DNA of 64,000 bases from Acinetobacter calcoaceticus (GCF_004345325.1 NZ_SLVJ01000011.1:1-64000); one strand, 5' to 3'. Positions 28,461-37,335 are shown, numbered from the stretch's first letter. Numbers and translations: made by a program. The notes: generated by a model not told the origin, from the letters alone.

Positions 28461-28997
28461 TTATTGGATATTTTTAAAAAATGCCTGCACCTCTGATCGA
28501 GAGCGAAGATGAATAAATTGAATATGCTGATAATCAGAATGACTCATCAGGGCTAAATACTTTTGACGATTTTTTTTATGCGTCTTAATCATCCATAAAA
28601 TAATTGACTCACGACTCAACATCATATTAAGGCTTTCTTTATTGTTTGAATTTGACCACAACTTTTTCTGGGTAATCAAGCGATATAATGTACGACTCAC
28701 GGATTGATATAGATTGAGATAAAAAGGCAAATCAATCCAAATAATGGTATCCACCTGCTTCCACTTTAATTTCGCTGTCCGACCATTATAATTTCCATCG
28801 ATTACCCAACCTTGAGGATGTGCATCCAATTGCTGTTGTATCTTTTCCAAAAATAACTGATCGGGACTTTCAATCCAATCGTCTAACCAGAATAAATTAT
28901 CAAGTTCGATATAATTTAAATGAAGTTGCGTTGCCAGACGCTTTGAAAAAGTGGTTTTACCTGAACCTGAAGTACCAATAACGTTGATATATTTCAT
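28461..28997 (-). CDS. P-loop NTPase, adenylate kinase-like (topology modulation type)
   Basis: 178-aa kinase-like protein starting KYINVIGTSGSGKTTFSKRLA, with Walker A GTSGSGKT and a lid-like Arg-rich segment (SVSRTLYRLITQKKLW). The IELDNLFW and WVIDGNYNGR blocks match FlaR/topology-modulation P-loop proteins. Substrate unknown. ATG 28997 was chosen over GTG 29000 because GGAGG lies directly upstream at a proper distance. Codon composition looks more AT-rich than the flanking ribosomal genes, which may indicate later acquisition. It begins 184 bp after the rplT stop. Confidence 0.82.
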   Translation of the reverse strand: MKYINVIGTSGSGKTTFSKRLATQLHLNYIELDNLFWLDDWIESPDQLFLEKIQQQLDAHPQGWVIDGNYNGRTAKLKWKQVDTIIWIDLPFYLNLYQSVSRTLYRLITQKKLWSNSNNKESLNMMLSRESIILWMIKTHKKNRQKYLALMSHSDYQHIQFIHLRSRSEVQAFFKNIQ

Positions 28998-29143
28998 CAC
29001 CCCTCCAAATTAGAGCCAAACCCTTCATTAAACCAATCGATATATACCCTCACACATCTAACGAAAATGATTTTGCTGACGCAGCATACCCATGTCAACC
29101 GAGCCGATAGCAACAAGGAAATATTTTAAATAAACAAAAAATA

Positions 29144-29169
29144 AAAAAGGCCGCAAATGCGGCCTTTTT
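29144..29169. terminator. Intrinsic terminator of rpmI-rplT
   Basis: GC-rich stem GGCCGC (29149-29154) / GCGGCC (29159-29164) with an A-run before and a T-run after; it closes the ribosomal unit on the minus strand and separates it from the downstream accessory genes. Confidence 0.92.
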
Positions 29170-29182
29170 CAACTCAACACGC

Positions 29183-29542
29183 TTATGCAGCGAGTGCAGT
29201 TTTCGCTTTTTCAGCGATCACAGCAAATGCAACAGCATCATGCATTGCGATATCAGCAAGTACACGACGGTCGATGATTACTTGAGCTTTTTTCAAGCCA
29301 GCAATCATACGGCTGTAAGACAAGCCATTTAGACGTGCACCAGCGTTGATACGTGCAATCCACAAAGCGCGGAATTGACGTTTCTTTTGACGACGGTCAC
29401 GGTAAGCGTATTGACCCGCTTTGATTACAGCTTGGAACGCTACACGATAAACACGTGAGCGAGCACCGTAGTAACCTTTAGCGCGAGCAAGAATTTTTTT
29501 ATGACGGCGATGAGCCTGAACACCACGTTTTACACGAGCCAT
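29183..29542 (-). CDS. rplT: 50S ribosomal protein L20
   Basis: 119-aa 23S rRNA-binding assembly protein, standard length. Start [30 protein letters not shown], a hallmark L20 N-terminus, and [30 protein letters not shown] in the globular part. It lies 11 bp after rpmI and is followed by a strong terminator. In E. coli L20 represses its own operon by binding the mRNA leader; whether the rpmI leader here does so is not visible by eye. Confidence 0.97.
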   Translation of the reverse strand: MARVKRGVQAHRRHKKILARAKGYYGARSRVYRVAFQAVIKAGQYAYRDRRQKKRQFRALWIARINAGARLNGLSYSRMIAGLKKAQVIIDRRVLADIAMHDAVAFAVIAEKAKTALAA

Positions 29543-29553
29543 TTATAATCTCC

Positions 29554-29748
29554 TTAGATGTATGGGCACATACGACGAACTGAAGCAACGTCACTGACGT
29601 GAACCATTACACAGCCGCGCAATTGACGAATACGCTTAGCAGATTTTTTGGTCAAAATGTGGCGTTTGAACGCTTGTTTACGCTTAAAACCGTTTGCAGT
29701 CGCTTTGAAGCGTTTAGCTGCGCCACGGCGAGTTTTCATCTTAGGCAT
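29554..29748 (-). CDS. rpmI: 50S ribosomal protein L35
   Basis: 64-aa basic ribosomal protein. ATG 29748 gives the family start [15 protein letters not shown], followed by [15 protein letters not shown]; six extra in-frame codons upstream are rejected. Ribosome-binding site AAAGAGG lies just upstream. Directly followed by rplT. In many gammaproteobacteria infC precedes rpmI immediately; here about 3.7 kb intervenes. Confidence 0.96.
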   Translation of the reverse strand: MPKMKTRRGAAKRFKATANGFKRKQAFKRHILTKKSAKRIRQLRGCVMVHVSDVASVRRMCPYI

Positions 29749-30110
29749 AACAACCTCTTTAAGCACCTGTTTAGCACGTGCGCACCATTGCGATCACGAC
29801 CTGCAGGTAAGGGAGCCGACATTCTAAAGCATTCGTGTACAAAACAAAAGCACCAAAACACAATTAACCTTGCCTTTTACACTCGATATTTGCATATGTA
29901 TTTAGATCCATACTGTGTTTAATGACATTACATCGATTTCATCCTGATCTCTGGATATTTATTCAATTTGTTATTCAAAATAATGGGCTATTAATTTTAT
30001 ATTCAGCCACTTTTCAAGCACATCCCACTTGCAGGTTGGGCACTTTCGGGAAATACTGAGCGACATTCAAATTTGAACTCAATGACCACTGCCCGCTCAG
30101 TAGATAATTT
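29749..30110. promoter_or_regulatory. Divergent promoter region, rpmI leader and TonB-C-like gene upstream
   Basis: 362 bp without a gene. On the minus strand a plausible -10 TAGAAT (29821-29826) with a TTTTGT -35 at 17 bp spacing would give an rpmI leader of about 65 nt. That leader contains a palindromic ACCTGCAGGT and GTGCGCAC-type segments that could fold and serve L20 autoregulation. Nothing clear marks the plus-strand promoter. Confidence 0.35.
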
Positions 30111-30872
30111 ATGAAAAAAATACTTCCTTTTACCGTGTTGATTAGTTGTGGCCTGAGTTTTACGTCTTTGGCTTGCGCGGAGCAAGCGGCTGTAAACACA
30201 CAAAAACCCAATACAGTCGAATCCACAAATCTTGCACCACACTTAGCGACACGCTTACAGTGGATCAAATTTCCACAACCCAAATATGATGTTGCAGACT
30301 TAGAGCAGCAAGATCGCTCCGCCATTGTACGAATCCATGCCGATGCACAGGGCAAAGTCACCCAAGCCAGCATTCAAGAAAGTTCTGGATTAAAAAATTT
30401 AGACTTAGAACTGATCAATGCGGTTACAGTTGCACAAATCAAACCCTTTAAAAAAAATGGCATCGCCATGAGTACTGTGGGTTACCAGACCTTTAGCTTT
30501 AAGGCTCAAGATGTCATCACCGCTGATCAAGACACGCAACAGATGTGTCAATACACGTTAAATTCCAAGACATGGCAAAGACAGCTCAAAAACAAATCGG
30601 TGGACTTTGAATACTTAGAAGCACCTCAACTCAGCCTTCAACTACAACCAGATGCATTTAAACCCCACAGCATTAAAGTCAAATTTAAGGTCAATGCACA
30701 AGGTGATGTCACGCAAGCAAAGTTGAAAAAAGGCACAGGCATACCCTCTGTAGACCAAGAAATCATCAACACTATCTTGAAAGCGCAAGTGAAAGTACAT
30801 AAAACCTTGTGGTTATATAAAAAGTCTAAATTAGAGGATCAACTGCAACTGCAGGCTGAGCAGTGTCCTTAA
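30111..30872 (+). CDS. Periplasmic double TonB-C-like protein (paralogue 1)
   Basis: 253-aa secreted protein. Signal peptide of about 23 residues ending near SLACAEQ. Two consecutive TonB C-terminal-like domains follow: one around residues 45-135 (IVRIHADAQGKVTQASIQESSGLKNLDLELINAV) and one around 165-250 (KVKFKVNAQGDVTQAKLKKGTGIPSVDQEIINTI), each with the characteristic 'xVxxSSGxxxLD' turn. No N-terminal membrane anchor and no Pro-rich periplasmic span are present, so it is not a conventional energy-transducing TonB. A single Cys in QMCQYTL and another in EQCP at the C terminus could form a disulfide. Function unknown. A tandem paralogue follows. Confidence 0.8.
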   Translation: MKKILPFTVLISCGLSFTSLACAEQAAVNTQKPNTVESTNLAPHLATRLQWIKFPQPKYDVADLEQQDRSAIVRIHADAQGKVTQASIQESSGLKNLDLELINAVTVAQIKPFKKNGIAMSTVGYQTFSFKAQDVITADQDTQQMCQYTLNSKTWQRQLKNKSVDFEYLEAPQLSLQLQPDAFKPHSIKVKFKVNAQGDVTQAKLKKGTGIPSVDQEIINTILKAQVKVHKTLWLYKKSKLEDQLQLQAEQCP

Positions 30873-30894
30873 ATTAACCCACACTACATCGCTT

Positions 30895-30935
30895 AGGCTA
30901 ACCCATTATGAGATTGATTGATGGGTTAGCCTTTT
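30895..30935 (+). terminator. Intrinsic terminator of TonB-C-like paralogue 1
   Basis: 12-bp stem (30895-30906 / 30921-30932, core GGCTAACCCAT / ATGGGTTAGCC) with a 14-nt loop and a short T-run. Confidence 0.75.
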
Positions 30936-30961
30936 AGCTAGAACGGTTATTTAAATATCCA

Positions 30962-30986
30962 AAGCCTGCTGCACTTTTGTTATATT
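30962..30986 (+). promoter_or_regulatory. Promoter cassette copy 1 with extended -10
   Basis: The 25-bp block beginning AAGCCTGCTGCACTTTTG and ending in TATATT carries an extended -10 (TG-N-TATATT). It lies 56 bp before the ATG of paralogue 2 and recurs with one mismatch, at the same distance, before the truncated copy at 31924. Confidence 0.6.
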
Positions 30987-31017
30987 GGCTTGCAATAAGT
31001 TCAAGCTGCTCATTAAT

Positions 31018-31776
31018 ATGAAAAAAACATTTATTATTTTTAGTTGTTTTAGTCTGAGTTCGCTCTGTATAGCTGCTCACCCGAATCAAGAACAAACTAG
31101 AATCATTAATCAAGACGATGTTCAACTCAAAAGCTCCTCTAACGTCAGTTGGCGTACACCTCCACGTTTAAGAATAGAAGCAATTGATTTAGAGGGACAG
31201 ATTCGTAAGATTGTTGCTGAAATATATGCAGATACTACAGGTAAAATCACAGCAGTTCATATTACCCAAAGCTCAGGGATTGAACGACTAGACAACAAAG
31301 TGATACGCACGATCCGTTCAGCAAAATTTAATCCTTATTATGAAAATGGAGTTGCGATTCCTTTCAAAGTTCATCAACCCTTCGAATTAACCGCTCCAGC
31401 CGATCTTTTAAGTCGCTATCGCCCTCGATCACCTGCAGCGAAAATTGAATGTTCTTATCAGTTTGATTCAGATACATGGAAAAAACAGCAAGATAATCAA
31501 ACAACTGCGTTTAAATATACCCAACGCCCATCTTTAATAATAATGAAGTCTGAACTGCAAGACCAAAGCCGTGAAATTGAGTTTAGTTTTAAACTGTCAC
31601 GTAAAAACATCAAGTCTGATGTAAAAATCCTGCAAAGTTCTGGCCTTGCATCGATTGATCAAAAAGTGAATCTAGCCGTTACTCATGCTGAAGTCACTGC
31701 TCCAAGGAAATTTTGGCAATTGTTTAAGATTCAACATACTGATCGCATTTACTTTGACATCAACAACTGTAAATAG
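31018..31776 (+). CDS. Periplasmic double TonB-C-like protein (paralogue 2)
   Basis: 252-aa secreted protein sharing the architecture of the gene before it: signal peptide MKKTFIIFSCFSLSSLCIAAHP, first TonB-C-like domain (~45-125, IVAEIYADTTGKITAVHITQSSGIERLDNKVI) and second (~165-250, IEFSFKLSRKNIKSDVKILQSSGLASIDQKV). The conserved paired cysteines recur (ECSYQF, NNCK at the C terminus), matching paralogue 1 and suggesting a disulfide that clamps domain 2. ATG 31018 was chosen over TTG 30985 because the signal peptide begins there. Base composition is more AT-rich than the flanking core genes. Function unknown. Confidence 0.8.
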   Translation: MKKTFIIFSCFSLSSLCIAAHPNQEQTRIINQDDVQLKSSSNVSWRTPPRLRIEAIDLEGQIRKIVAEIYADTTGKITAVHITQSSGIERLDNKVIRTIRSAKFNPYYENGVAIPFKVHQPFELTAPADLLSRYRPRSPAAKIECSYQFDSDTWKKQQDNQTTAFKYTQRPSLIIMKSELQDQSREIEFSFKLSRKNIKSDVKILQSSGLASIDQKVNLAVTHAEVTAPRKFWQLFKIQHTDRIYFDINNCK

Positions 31777-31867
31777 TTTTTTAACCGCAAGCTAAGCTAC
31801 GTTAGTCGTGGCTTAGCGCTGCTAAACTTCAATTTCGATGGAATTTAGTCAATCCAGAACGACTTTC

Positions 31868-31892
31868 AAGCCTGCTGCACTTTTGCTATATT
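31868..31892 (+). promoter_or_regulatory. Promoter cassette copy 2 with extended -10
   Basis: Same 25-bp block as at 30962-30986 with a single T/C difference, 56 bp before ATG 31924. Conservation of sequence and spacing shows that the promoter was duplicated with the gene. Confidence 0.6.
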
Positions 31893-31923
31893 CTAAAATT
31901 ACAATTCCAAGCCATTCTTTAGT

Positions 31924-32082
31924 ATGAAAAAAGCATTCATTCTTTTAGGCTGCCTGAGCCTAAGTTCGCTCTGTATGGCGGTTCAACCGAATCATGATGC
32001 GGTCGTCGCTGCACATCAAACCTTCGTAAAAATTCAAAGTAAGACTGAGATATATTTGATTATTGGCATTAATCTCAAATAA
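31924..32082 (+). pseudogene. Truncated third copy of the TonB-C-like secreted protein
   Basis: A 52-codon reading frame. Its first 24 codons (MKKAFILLGCLSLSSLCMAVQPNH) match the signal peptide of paralogue 2 (MKKTFIIFSCFSLSSLCIAAHPNQ) residue by residue, and it carries the same promoter block upstream. Homology fades after about residue 30 and the frame ends after an unrelated tail (ATATATTTGATTATTGGC in DNA). Both TonB-C domains are gone. It overlaps the last 8 bp of the convergent VTT gene, so the break point lies at or near that gene's 3' end. It might still produce a short secreted peptide of about 33 aa. Confidence 0.7.
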
Positions 32083-32500
32083 AACCCTGCAACACCAGAT
32101 AGATAAACAGATAACGTGCAGTCTTGGCTAGACTCACAATCAATAAAAAACGATAAAAATTTTCTTTGAGTAAGCCTGCGATCAAGGTGATTGGGTCTCC
32201 AATCACTGGCATCCAACTCAGTAACAACGACCAATAGCCGTATTTTTGATACAGCACTGCTGCTTTCTGCATTTTCTGTTCTGACACTGGAAACCAAGCG
32301 CGATCTTTATATTGCTCAATCTTAAGTCCCAGATACCAGTTTACACATGAGCCTAAAATATTGCCCAGACTGGCCACGATGATCAGCAATACGGCAGCGT
32401 ATTGAGCTTGCAGCAATAACGTGACCAATACTGCTTCTGACTGTAAAGGCAACAGAGTAGCGGCACCAAAGGCCGAAAGAAACAATAACAGATAGGCCAT
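32075..32500 (-). CDS. VTT/DedA-superfamily membrane protein, YqaA-like
   Basis: 141-aa inner-membrane protein with about four hydrophobic segments. The start YLLLFLSAFGAATLLPLQSEAVL and the block VASLGNILGSCVNWYLGL fit YqaA-type VTT proteins; the re-entrant loop motif WMPVIGDPITLIAGLLKENF is the family signature. VTT/DedA proteins are implicated in lipid carrier or phospholipid flipping; this small branch is uncharacterised. It begins 43 bp after the GST gene on the same strand. Confidence 0.85.
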   Translation of the reverse strand: MAYLLLFLSAFGAATLLPLQSEAVLVTLLLQAQYAAVLLIIVASLGNILGSCVNWYLGLKIEQYKDRAWFPVSEQKMQKAAVLYQKYGYWSLLLSWMPVIGDPITLIAGLLKENFYRFLLIVSLAKTARYLFIYLVLQGFI

Positions 32501-32543
32501 TTAAATGTTGTCGCCCAACCCCTCAGTCAAACGACACTTGCCA

Positions 32544-33164
32544 TTAATCGACTTGAATTGAAAGTGCTTTTTGTACTGCTGGACGTGCAGTGAGACGCTC
32601 CACATATTCTTTGACGTATGGATAATCATCAAGATCAATTTGCTGCCATTCATAGCGAAGAATCCATGGCAATATCGCCATATCTGCAATTGAGTAGCTG
32701 CCTGCAACATATTTCTGGCCGATCAGTTGCTGGTTCAGGACTTTGTATAAACGTTTGGTTTCATTGACGAAACGTTCTGTTGGATAGGCAATCCGTTCAG
32801 GAGCAAATTTACTAAAGTGATGATTTTGCCCAAGCATTGGACCAAAGCCACCCGTTTGCCACATCAACCACTGCTCTACTTCTACGCGTTCCTGCTCATC
32901 CGCTGGATAGTACAAGCCCGTTTTACGCCCGAGGTATTGTAAAATAGCACCAGATTCAAATACGGAAATAGCTTCACCATTCGGTCCATGTTGATCGACT
33001 ATGGCAGGGATTTTATTGTTGGGTGAAATTCTTAAAAAATCAGGTTGGAACTGGTCATTCTCTAAAATATTAATTGGAAAAATTTGATACTCCAATCCCA
33101 TTTCTTCTAGTGCAATGGTAATTTTATGACCATTGGGCGTTCCCCAATAATATAAATCAATCAT
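32544..33164 (-). CDS. Glutathione S-transferase family protein (YfcG/YghU-like)
   Basis: 206-aa cytosolic GST-fold protein. N-terminal thioredoxin-like domain MIDLYYWGTPNGHKITIALEEMGLEY, with the Thr-Pro-Asn motif that replaces the catalytic Cys/Tyr in Nu-class enzymes such as YfcG (disulfide-bond reductase), then NNKIPAIVD (cis-Pro) and ESGAILQYLGRKTG. The helical C-terminal domain includes YSIADMAILPWILRYEW. Likely role: glutathione-dependent disulfide or peroxide reduction. It precedes the VTT gene and lies downstream of the infC terminator. Confidence 0.9.
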   Translation of the reverse strand: MIDLYYWGTPNGHKITIALEEMGLEYQIFPINILENDQFQPDFLRISPNNKIPAIVDQHGPNGEAISVFESGAILQYLGRKTGLYYPADEQERVEVEQWLMWQTGGFGPMLGQNHHFSKFAPERIAYPTERFVNETKRLYKVLNQQLIGQKYVAGSYSIADMAILPWILRYEWQQIDLDDYPYVKEYVERLTARPAVQKALSIQVD

Positions 33165-33380
33165 CTCAGTTCCTGCATTGTTAGAGTATTGGTTAATATT
33201 TAATTCAATAAGCTGTTTTTATAACATGAATTACAGCACAACTCGCTGCAAAAATAGCGATATATTACTCTAGCGCTTAGTCCGAGGCAGCGCAAGCGAC
33301 GACATCATTCACACAACAACAAGTCTAGATATTGATCCTACGCAAAACTGTCCATAAAACTATCCGTAAATACGCATAAA

Positions 33381-33408
33381 AAAAGCACTGCAATGTGCAG
33401 TGCTTTTT
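33381..33408 (-). terminator. Intrinsic terminator of infC
   Basis: 12-bp perfect stem AAAAGCACTGCA (33381-33392) / TGCAGTGCTTTT (33396-33407), loop ATG, T-run on the minus strand. It uncouples infC from the genes downstream, including rpmI-rplT. Confidence 0.9.
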
Positions 33409-33423
33409 TGTCATTCAAATGGA

Positions 33424-33975
33424 TTACTTTTTCTTTTTCGGTCCAAGCAACATACCCATTTGACGGCCTTCCATTTTTGGTGCTTGTTCAACAGTACCAA
33501 ACTCAACCACATCTGCCTCAATTTTCTTCAATTGAGCCAAACCTAATTGTTGGTGAGCCATTTCACGACCACGGAAACGTAAAGTAATTTTGACTTTATT
33601 GCCTTCTTCTAAGAAACGAATAATGGCACGCAGCTTCACGTTGTAGTCACCAATATCAGTACCTGGGCGCAATTTAATTTCTTTGACTTGCACTTGGTGC
33701 TGCTTTTTCTTGGCATCTTTTTGCTTTTGCTTTAGATCGAACAAATGCTTGTTAAAATCCATGATTTTACAAACAGGTGGTTCGGCATTAGCAACGATTT
33801 CAACAAGATCAAGTTCCACTTCCTCTGCAGCACGCAAGGCTTCGCTTAAAGAAACGATACCCTTTTGTTCTCCATCTGCACCAACGAGACGTACTTCTTT
33901 CGCACGAATCTCGTCATTTAATGCAGGACGATTGCTTTTAGCACCTTGTTGTTGGTTACGATCAGGCTGTTTAAT
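33424..33975 (-). CDS. infC: Translation initiation factor IF-3, AUU start codon
   Basis: IF-3 binds the 30S subunit and checks start-codon pairing. The 183-aa frame begins with ATT at 33975 ([29 protein letters not shown]...), preceded by GGAG at 7-8 nt spacing; there is no upstream ATG, GTG or TTG in frame that gives a full N-terminus. The domain order is normal: N-domain, linker [12 protein letters not shown]-domain [15 protein letters not shown], tail GPKKKK. The rare AUU start is the classic device by which IF-3 represses its own translation. It begins 5 bp after the thrS stop, and the Shine-Dalgarno overlaps the end of thrS. Confidence 0.95.
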   Translation of the reverse strand: MKQPDRNQQQGAKSNRPALNDEIRAKEVRLVGADGEQKGIVSLSEALRAAEEVELDLVEIVANAEPPVCKIMDFNKHLFDLKQKQKDAKKKQHQVQVKEIKLRPGTDIGDYNVKLRAIIRFLEEGNKVKITLRFRGREMAHQQLGLAQLKKIEADVVEFGTVEQAPKMEGRQMGMLLGPKKKK

Positions 33976-33980
33976 CTTTC

Positions 33981-35903
33981 TTACTCCACTATATACCGGC
34001 CACGTTCGGCTACGGCTGTTTTTACTAAGTCAACAAAGGCATCAATTGACATAGTCCCTAAATTTGTTCCTGAGCGGGTACGCACATTCACTGTGCCATC
34101 CTCAACTTCTCTATCCCCTAGTACCAGGAGATAAGGAATACGCTCTAAAGTACGCTCACGAATCTTAAAGCCGATTTTCTCATTTCTCAAGTCTGAAATC
34201 GCTCGAATTCCATTTTCTTTGAGTTTTGCGACCACTTGTTCACAAGCTTGGCCTTGGGCATCGGTAATATTCATGACACACGCTTGGATTGGCGCCAACC
34301 ATGGTGGCATAAATCCTGCGTAATGTTCGATAAGTATACCAATAAAACGCTCAAAACTCCCGAGTATCGCACGATGCAACATCACAGGATAATCTCGATC
34401 GTTGTCTTCCGTCACATAAGTAGCATCTAAACGCTCTGGCATGTTCGGATCGCACTGAATAGTACCACACTGCCATACACGGCCTAAGCAGTCTTTCAAT
34501 GAGAATTCGATCTTAGGACCATAAAATGCGCCCTCACCTGGTTGAAGTTCCCATGGTAAACCTGCAGCGTCTAAAGCATCTGCCAAAGCTTTCTCCGCGG
34601 TATCCCACATCTCTTCAGTCCCTACACGCTTTTCAGGACGTGTAGAAAGTTTCATTTGAACCTCTTCAAAGCCAAAATCTTTGTAGACGTCAAGAGTTAA
34701 CTTAATAAAGGCCGATACTTCTTCAGCGATTTGAGCAGTGGTACAGAAGATATGCGCGTCATCTTGGGTAAAACCACGTACACGCATGATGCCATGCAGT
34801 GAACCCGATGGTTCGTTACGATGGCAAGAGCCAAACTCTGCCAAACGAATTGGCAACTCACGGTAAGACTTCAAACCTTGGTTAAAGACTTGCACGTGAC
34901 ATGGGCAGTTCATTGGTTTTACCGCATATTCACGACTTTCAGAATGCGTGGTAAACATGTTTTCTGCATAGTTTTCCGCATGACCTGATTTTTTCCACAA
35001 ACTCAGATCAACCACTTGCGGGGTGCGAATTTCTTGGTAACCATTGTCGAGCTGAATTTTACGCATGTATTGTTCAAGCACTTGGTAAATGGTCCAACCA
35101 TTTGCATGCCAGAACACCATACCTGGCGCTTCTTCTTGCATATGAAACAAGTCGAGTGCCTTACCAATTTTACGGTGATCGCGTTTTTCAGCTTCTTCTA
35201 TACGTTTGATATAGGCAGCAAGCTCTTTCTTATCCGCCCATGCCGTACCATAAATACGCTGTAATTGTTCATTTTTTGCATCACCACGCCAATATGCACC
35301 AGAGATCTTGGTCAATTTAAATGACTTTAAGAATTTGGTATTTGGTACATGTGGGCCACGACACATATCGACATATTCCTGATGGAAATACAAGCCCATG
35401 GCTTGCTCATCTGGCATGTCTTCAATCAAACGTAATTTATATTCTTCACCACGTGCCGTGAACAGCTCGATCACGTCGCTACGCGGGGTCATTTTTTTAA
35501 TGACCTCATAGTCTTGTTCAATGAGTTTTTTCATGCGCGATTCAATCGCAGCCAAATCATCTAGCGTAAAGGGTTGTGGTGTCCAAATATCGTAATAGAA
35601 GCCTTCTTCAATCACAGGCCCGATCACCATTTTGGCTTCTGGAAATAATTGTTTCACTGCATGACCGACTAAATGTGCGCAAGAGTGACGAATAATTTCC
35701 ACCCCTTCAGCATCTTTAGGGGTAATAATCTGCAGCGTCGCGTCTTCGGTGATCATGTCACATGCATCAACTAAGCGACCATTAACACGTCCTGCTACCG
35801 TGTTTTTGGCAAGGCCTGGCCCAATACTTTGGGCAACTTCAAGTACAGAAACGGCTTGGTCAAAACTTTTTTGGTCGCCATTCGGCAATGTAATAATCGG
35901 CAT
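33981..35903 (-). CDS. thrS: Threonine-tRNA ligase
   Basis: 640-aa class II synthetase, standard size. Domains: N-terminal TGS ([28 protein letters not shown]), editing domain with [18 protein letters not shown], catalytic core with motif 2 ([25 protein letters not shown]) and zinc-ligand Cys in [10 protein letters not shown], and the anticodon-binding domain. The zinc selects Thr over Val. Forms thrS-infC. The leader upstream has a stem ATGCCC (35924-35929) / GGGCAT (35939-35944) next to the ribosome-binding site AAGGA; in E. coli ThrRS represses its own mRNA through such leader structures. Confidence 0.97.
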   Translation of the reverse strand: MPIITLPNGDQKSFDQAVSVLEVAQSIGPGLAKNTVAGRVNGRLVDACDMITEDATLQIITPKDAEGVEIIRHSCAHLVGHAVKQLFPEAKMVIGPVIEEGFYYDIWTPQPFTLDDLAAIESRMKKLIEQDYEVIKKMTPRSDVIELFTARGEEYKLRLIEDMPDEQAMGLYFHQEYVDMCRGPHVPNTKFLKSFKLTKISGAYWRGDAKNEQLQRIYGTAWADKKELAAYIKRIEEAEKRDHRKIGKALDLFHMQEEAPGMVFWHANGWTIYQVLEQYMRKIQLDNGYQEIRTPQVVDLSLWKKSGHAENYAENMFTTHSESREYAVKPMNCPCHVQVFNQGLKSYRELPIRLAEFGSCHRNEPSGSLHGIMRVRGFTQDDAHIFCTTAQIAEEVSAFIKLTLDVYKDFGFEEVQMKLSTRPEKRVGTEEMWDTAEKALADALDAAGLPWELQPGEGAFYGPKIEFSLKDCLGRVWQCGTIQCDPNMPERLDATYVTEDNDRDYPVMLHRAILGSFERFIGILIEHYAGFMPPWLAPIQACVMNITDAQGQACEQVVAKLKENGIRAISDLRNEKIGFKIRERTLERIPYLLVLGDREVEDGTVNVRTRSGTNLGTMSIDAFVDLVKTAVAERGRYIVE

Positions 35904-36143
35904 AAGAAAATCCTTAAGGAGTGATGCCCCTTACTGGAGGGCATTTCACCGCGAGATTATGATCGAGGTTAAACCCCAAGATAAAATCGTTGTAAAAAAA
36001 TAGGAGATTTAAACTTAATTTGAACCAGCGTTTCGGGCGTACCCTACGGTGGAAAAAACAAGCAAGTCAAAATTTTACACGCTTAAGCCTGATTAATAAA
36101 CCTTTGTCTGTATTTAATAAATACCAGTTAAAAAAATTTAGAA
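35904..36143 (-). promoter_or_regulatory. thrS leader region
   Basis: 240 bp between thrS and the terminator of the HEAT-like gene, with no ORF. A six-bp stem with a nine-nt loop lies 20 bp before the ATG, close to the ribosome-binding site, and may take part in ThrRS autoregulation as known in E. coli. Full operator-like domains were not traced. Confidence 0.4.
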
Positions 36144-36171
36144 TAAAAAAAAGGAGTGATCAGTTCACTCC
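36144..36171 (-). terminator. Intrinsic terminator of the HEAT-like protein gene
   Basis: Minus-strand stem GGAGTG / CACTCC (36166-36171 and 36153-36158) with a 7-nt loop, followed by a long T-run. Confidence 0.85.
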
Positions 36172-36193
36172 AGTTGGAAAATTGGCATTAAAA

Positions 36194-36886
36194 TTATTGT
36201 TTTACTGAATAAAAGCTTTTCACTTTTTTGGGTTTACGTAAAGCAATCCCTAACTCTTGTTCTATATCTTTGATAATGCCAACGTAGCGTTGATCAAATT
36301 TATGTCGACGATTTAGCTTACGAATCACATCAATACGCTCAATCGCTTTCATATCCAACCACCCCATGAGCAAGGATATTTCACCAGAGAATAAACCATG
36401 TGATGGTGCTGGAGAAAGCTCAATTCGGGCCAACAGATAATCAAAGGCCAACAATACTTTCTCACGGTAAGCAGGGTGCTGGGTCACTAACTTACCCAAA
36501 CTTTCAGTCAAAATAAATACATTATCTAAACTTACCGTACTACAGGCTTGAATCAAATAAGGAATGGCTTTTTCACCCATTAATTCAAAAACGCAAACAT
36601 AGGAATCAATCCATTCATCCTCATGCACATTAATTTGATTCAGTTGCGCCAAAATCATGGGACAAGCTTCAGCGTATTGCAATCCACCCAATGCATACAA
36701 AGCATAATGCATGGCGAAAAACTCACGATCATTCCCATAATAAAGTTGCTGGTCTGTTGCAATCTGCACCAATCGTGGCGCATCTGCAAAACTAATATCA
36801 TAACGCATCAAATGCGCTGAGAATTGTTTTAAAACATCCAAATTCCCTGCTGGATTAGGCAGTTGAAGTAACCGATTTAATAGCAT
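36194..36886 (-). CDS. Hypothetical helical-repeat (HEAT-like) protein
   Basis: 230-aa soluble protein that I do not recognise as a named family. It is almost wholly alpha-helical, with repeated blocks of the type 'ALYALGGLQYAEACPMILAQL', 'ELMGEKAIPYLIQACS', 'ESLGKLVTQHPAYREKVLLAFDYLLARI' reminiscent of HEAT/armadillo repeats. No catalytic motif, signal peptide or membrane segment. Helical repeats usually mean a protein-binding scaffold. It is a single-gene unit with its own terminator, upstream of thrS on the same strand. Confidence 0.75.
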   Translation of the reverse strand: MLLNRLLQLPNPAGNLDVLKQFSAHLMRYDISFADAPRLVQIATDQQLYYGNDREFFAMHYALYALGGLQYAEACPMILAQLNQINVHEDEWIDSYVCVFELMGEKAIPYLIQACSTVSLDNVFILTESLGKLVTQHPAYREKVLLAFDYLLARIELSPAPSHGLFSGEISLLMGWLDMKAIERIDVIRKLNRRHKFDQRYVGIIKDIEQELGIALRKPKKVKSFYSVKQ

Positions 36887-37335
36887 TAAGATTTACACCA
36901 TTTATAGTTGTAAAAAGTCGATCAATTTAGTCTGGATTCTACGATAAAATAATGTTTTTAGAATAGGTCTGCAAGTGCCAAATACACCACATATAAGCTT
37001 GATTTATTTAGCTTAATGACATGTGATTAAATAAAATGCCAATCACCATTGCAGGGTTAAAAGTTTTAATTAAATATGTGAACTATTATACATTTTAGTC
37101 AAAGAATACCAAGATAAATAAAATGTTCAACAGTTGATTAAATGTACTTTGTTGCGTAATTTTGAGGAGCAAGCCTCGACTAAAGCATAAATGCAAACTT
37201 CAATCAGAGTTTATATTGTGTAGTCAGGACCAACAACTATCTACACTATGCAGGTCACATTCAATATGACGACCCAAAATGCATAGATGTACAGATGAGC
37301 ACAGCTAAAATGCTTGAAAATTAAATGGAGTTAAT
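36887..37335. promoter_or_regulatory. AT-rich divergent intergenic region
   Basis: 449 bp between the HEAT-like gene and the acyl-CoA synthetase. Strongly AT-rich with no credible ORF or RNA gene. ATGGAGTTAATATG just before ATG 37336 gives a ribosome-binding site GGAG. No operator palindrome is obvious. Confidence 0.35.

Noticed and set aside
31791..31817. Hairpin after TonB-C-like paralogue 2 as a terminator
   Set aside because: Arms GCTAAGCTAC / GTGGCTTAGC pair with one G-U, but no T-run follows on either strand, so termination is not supported.
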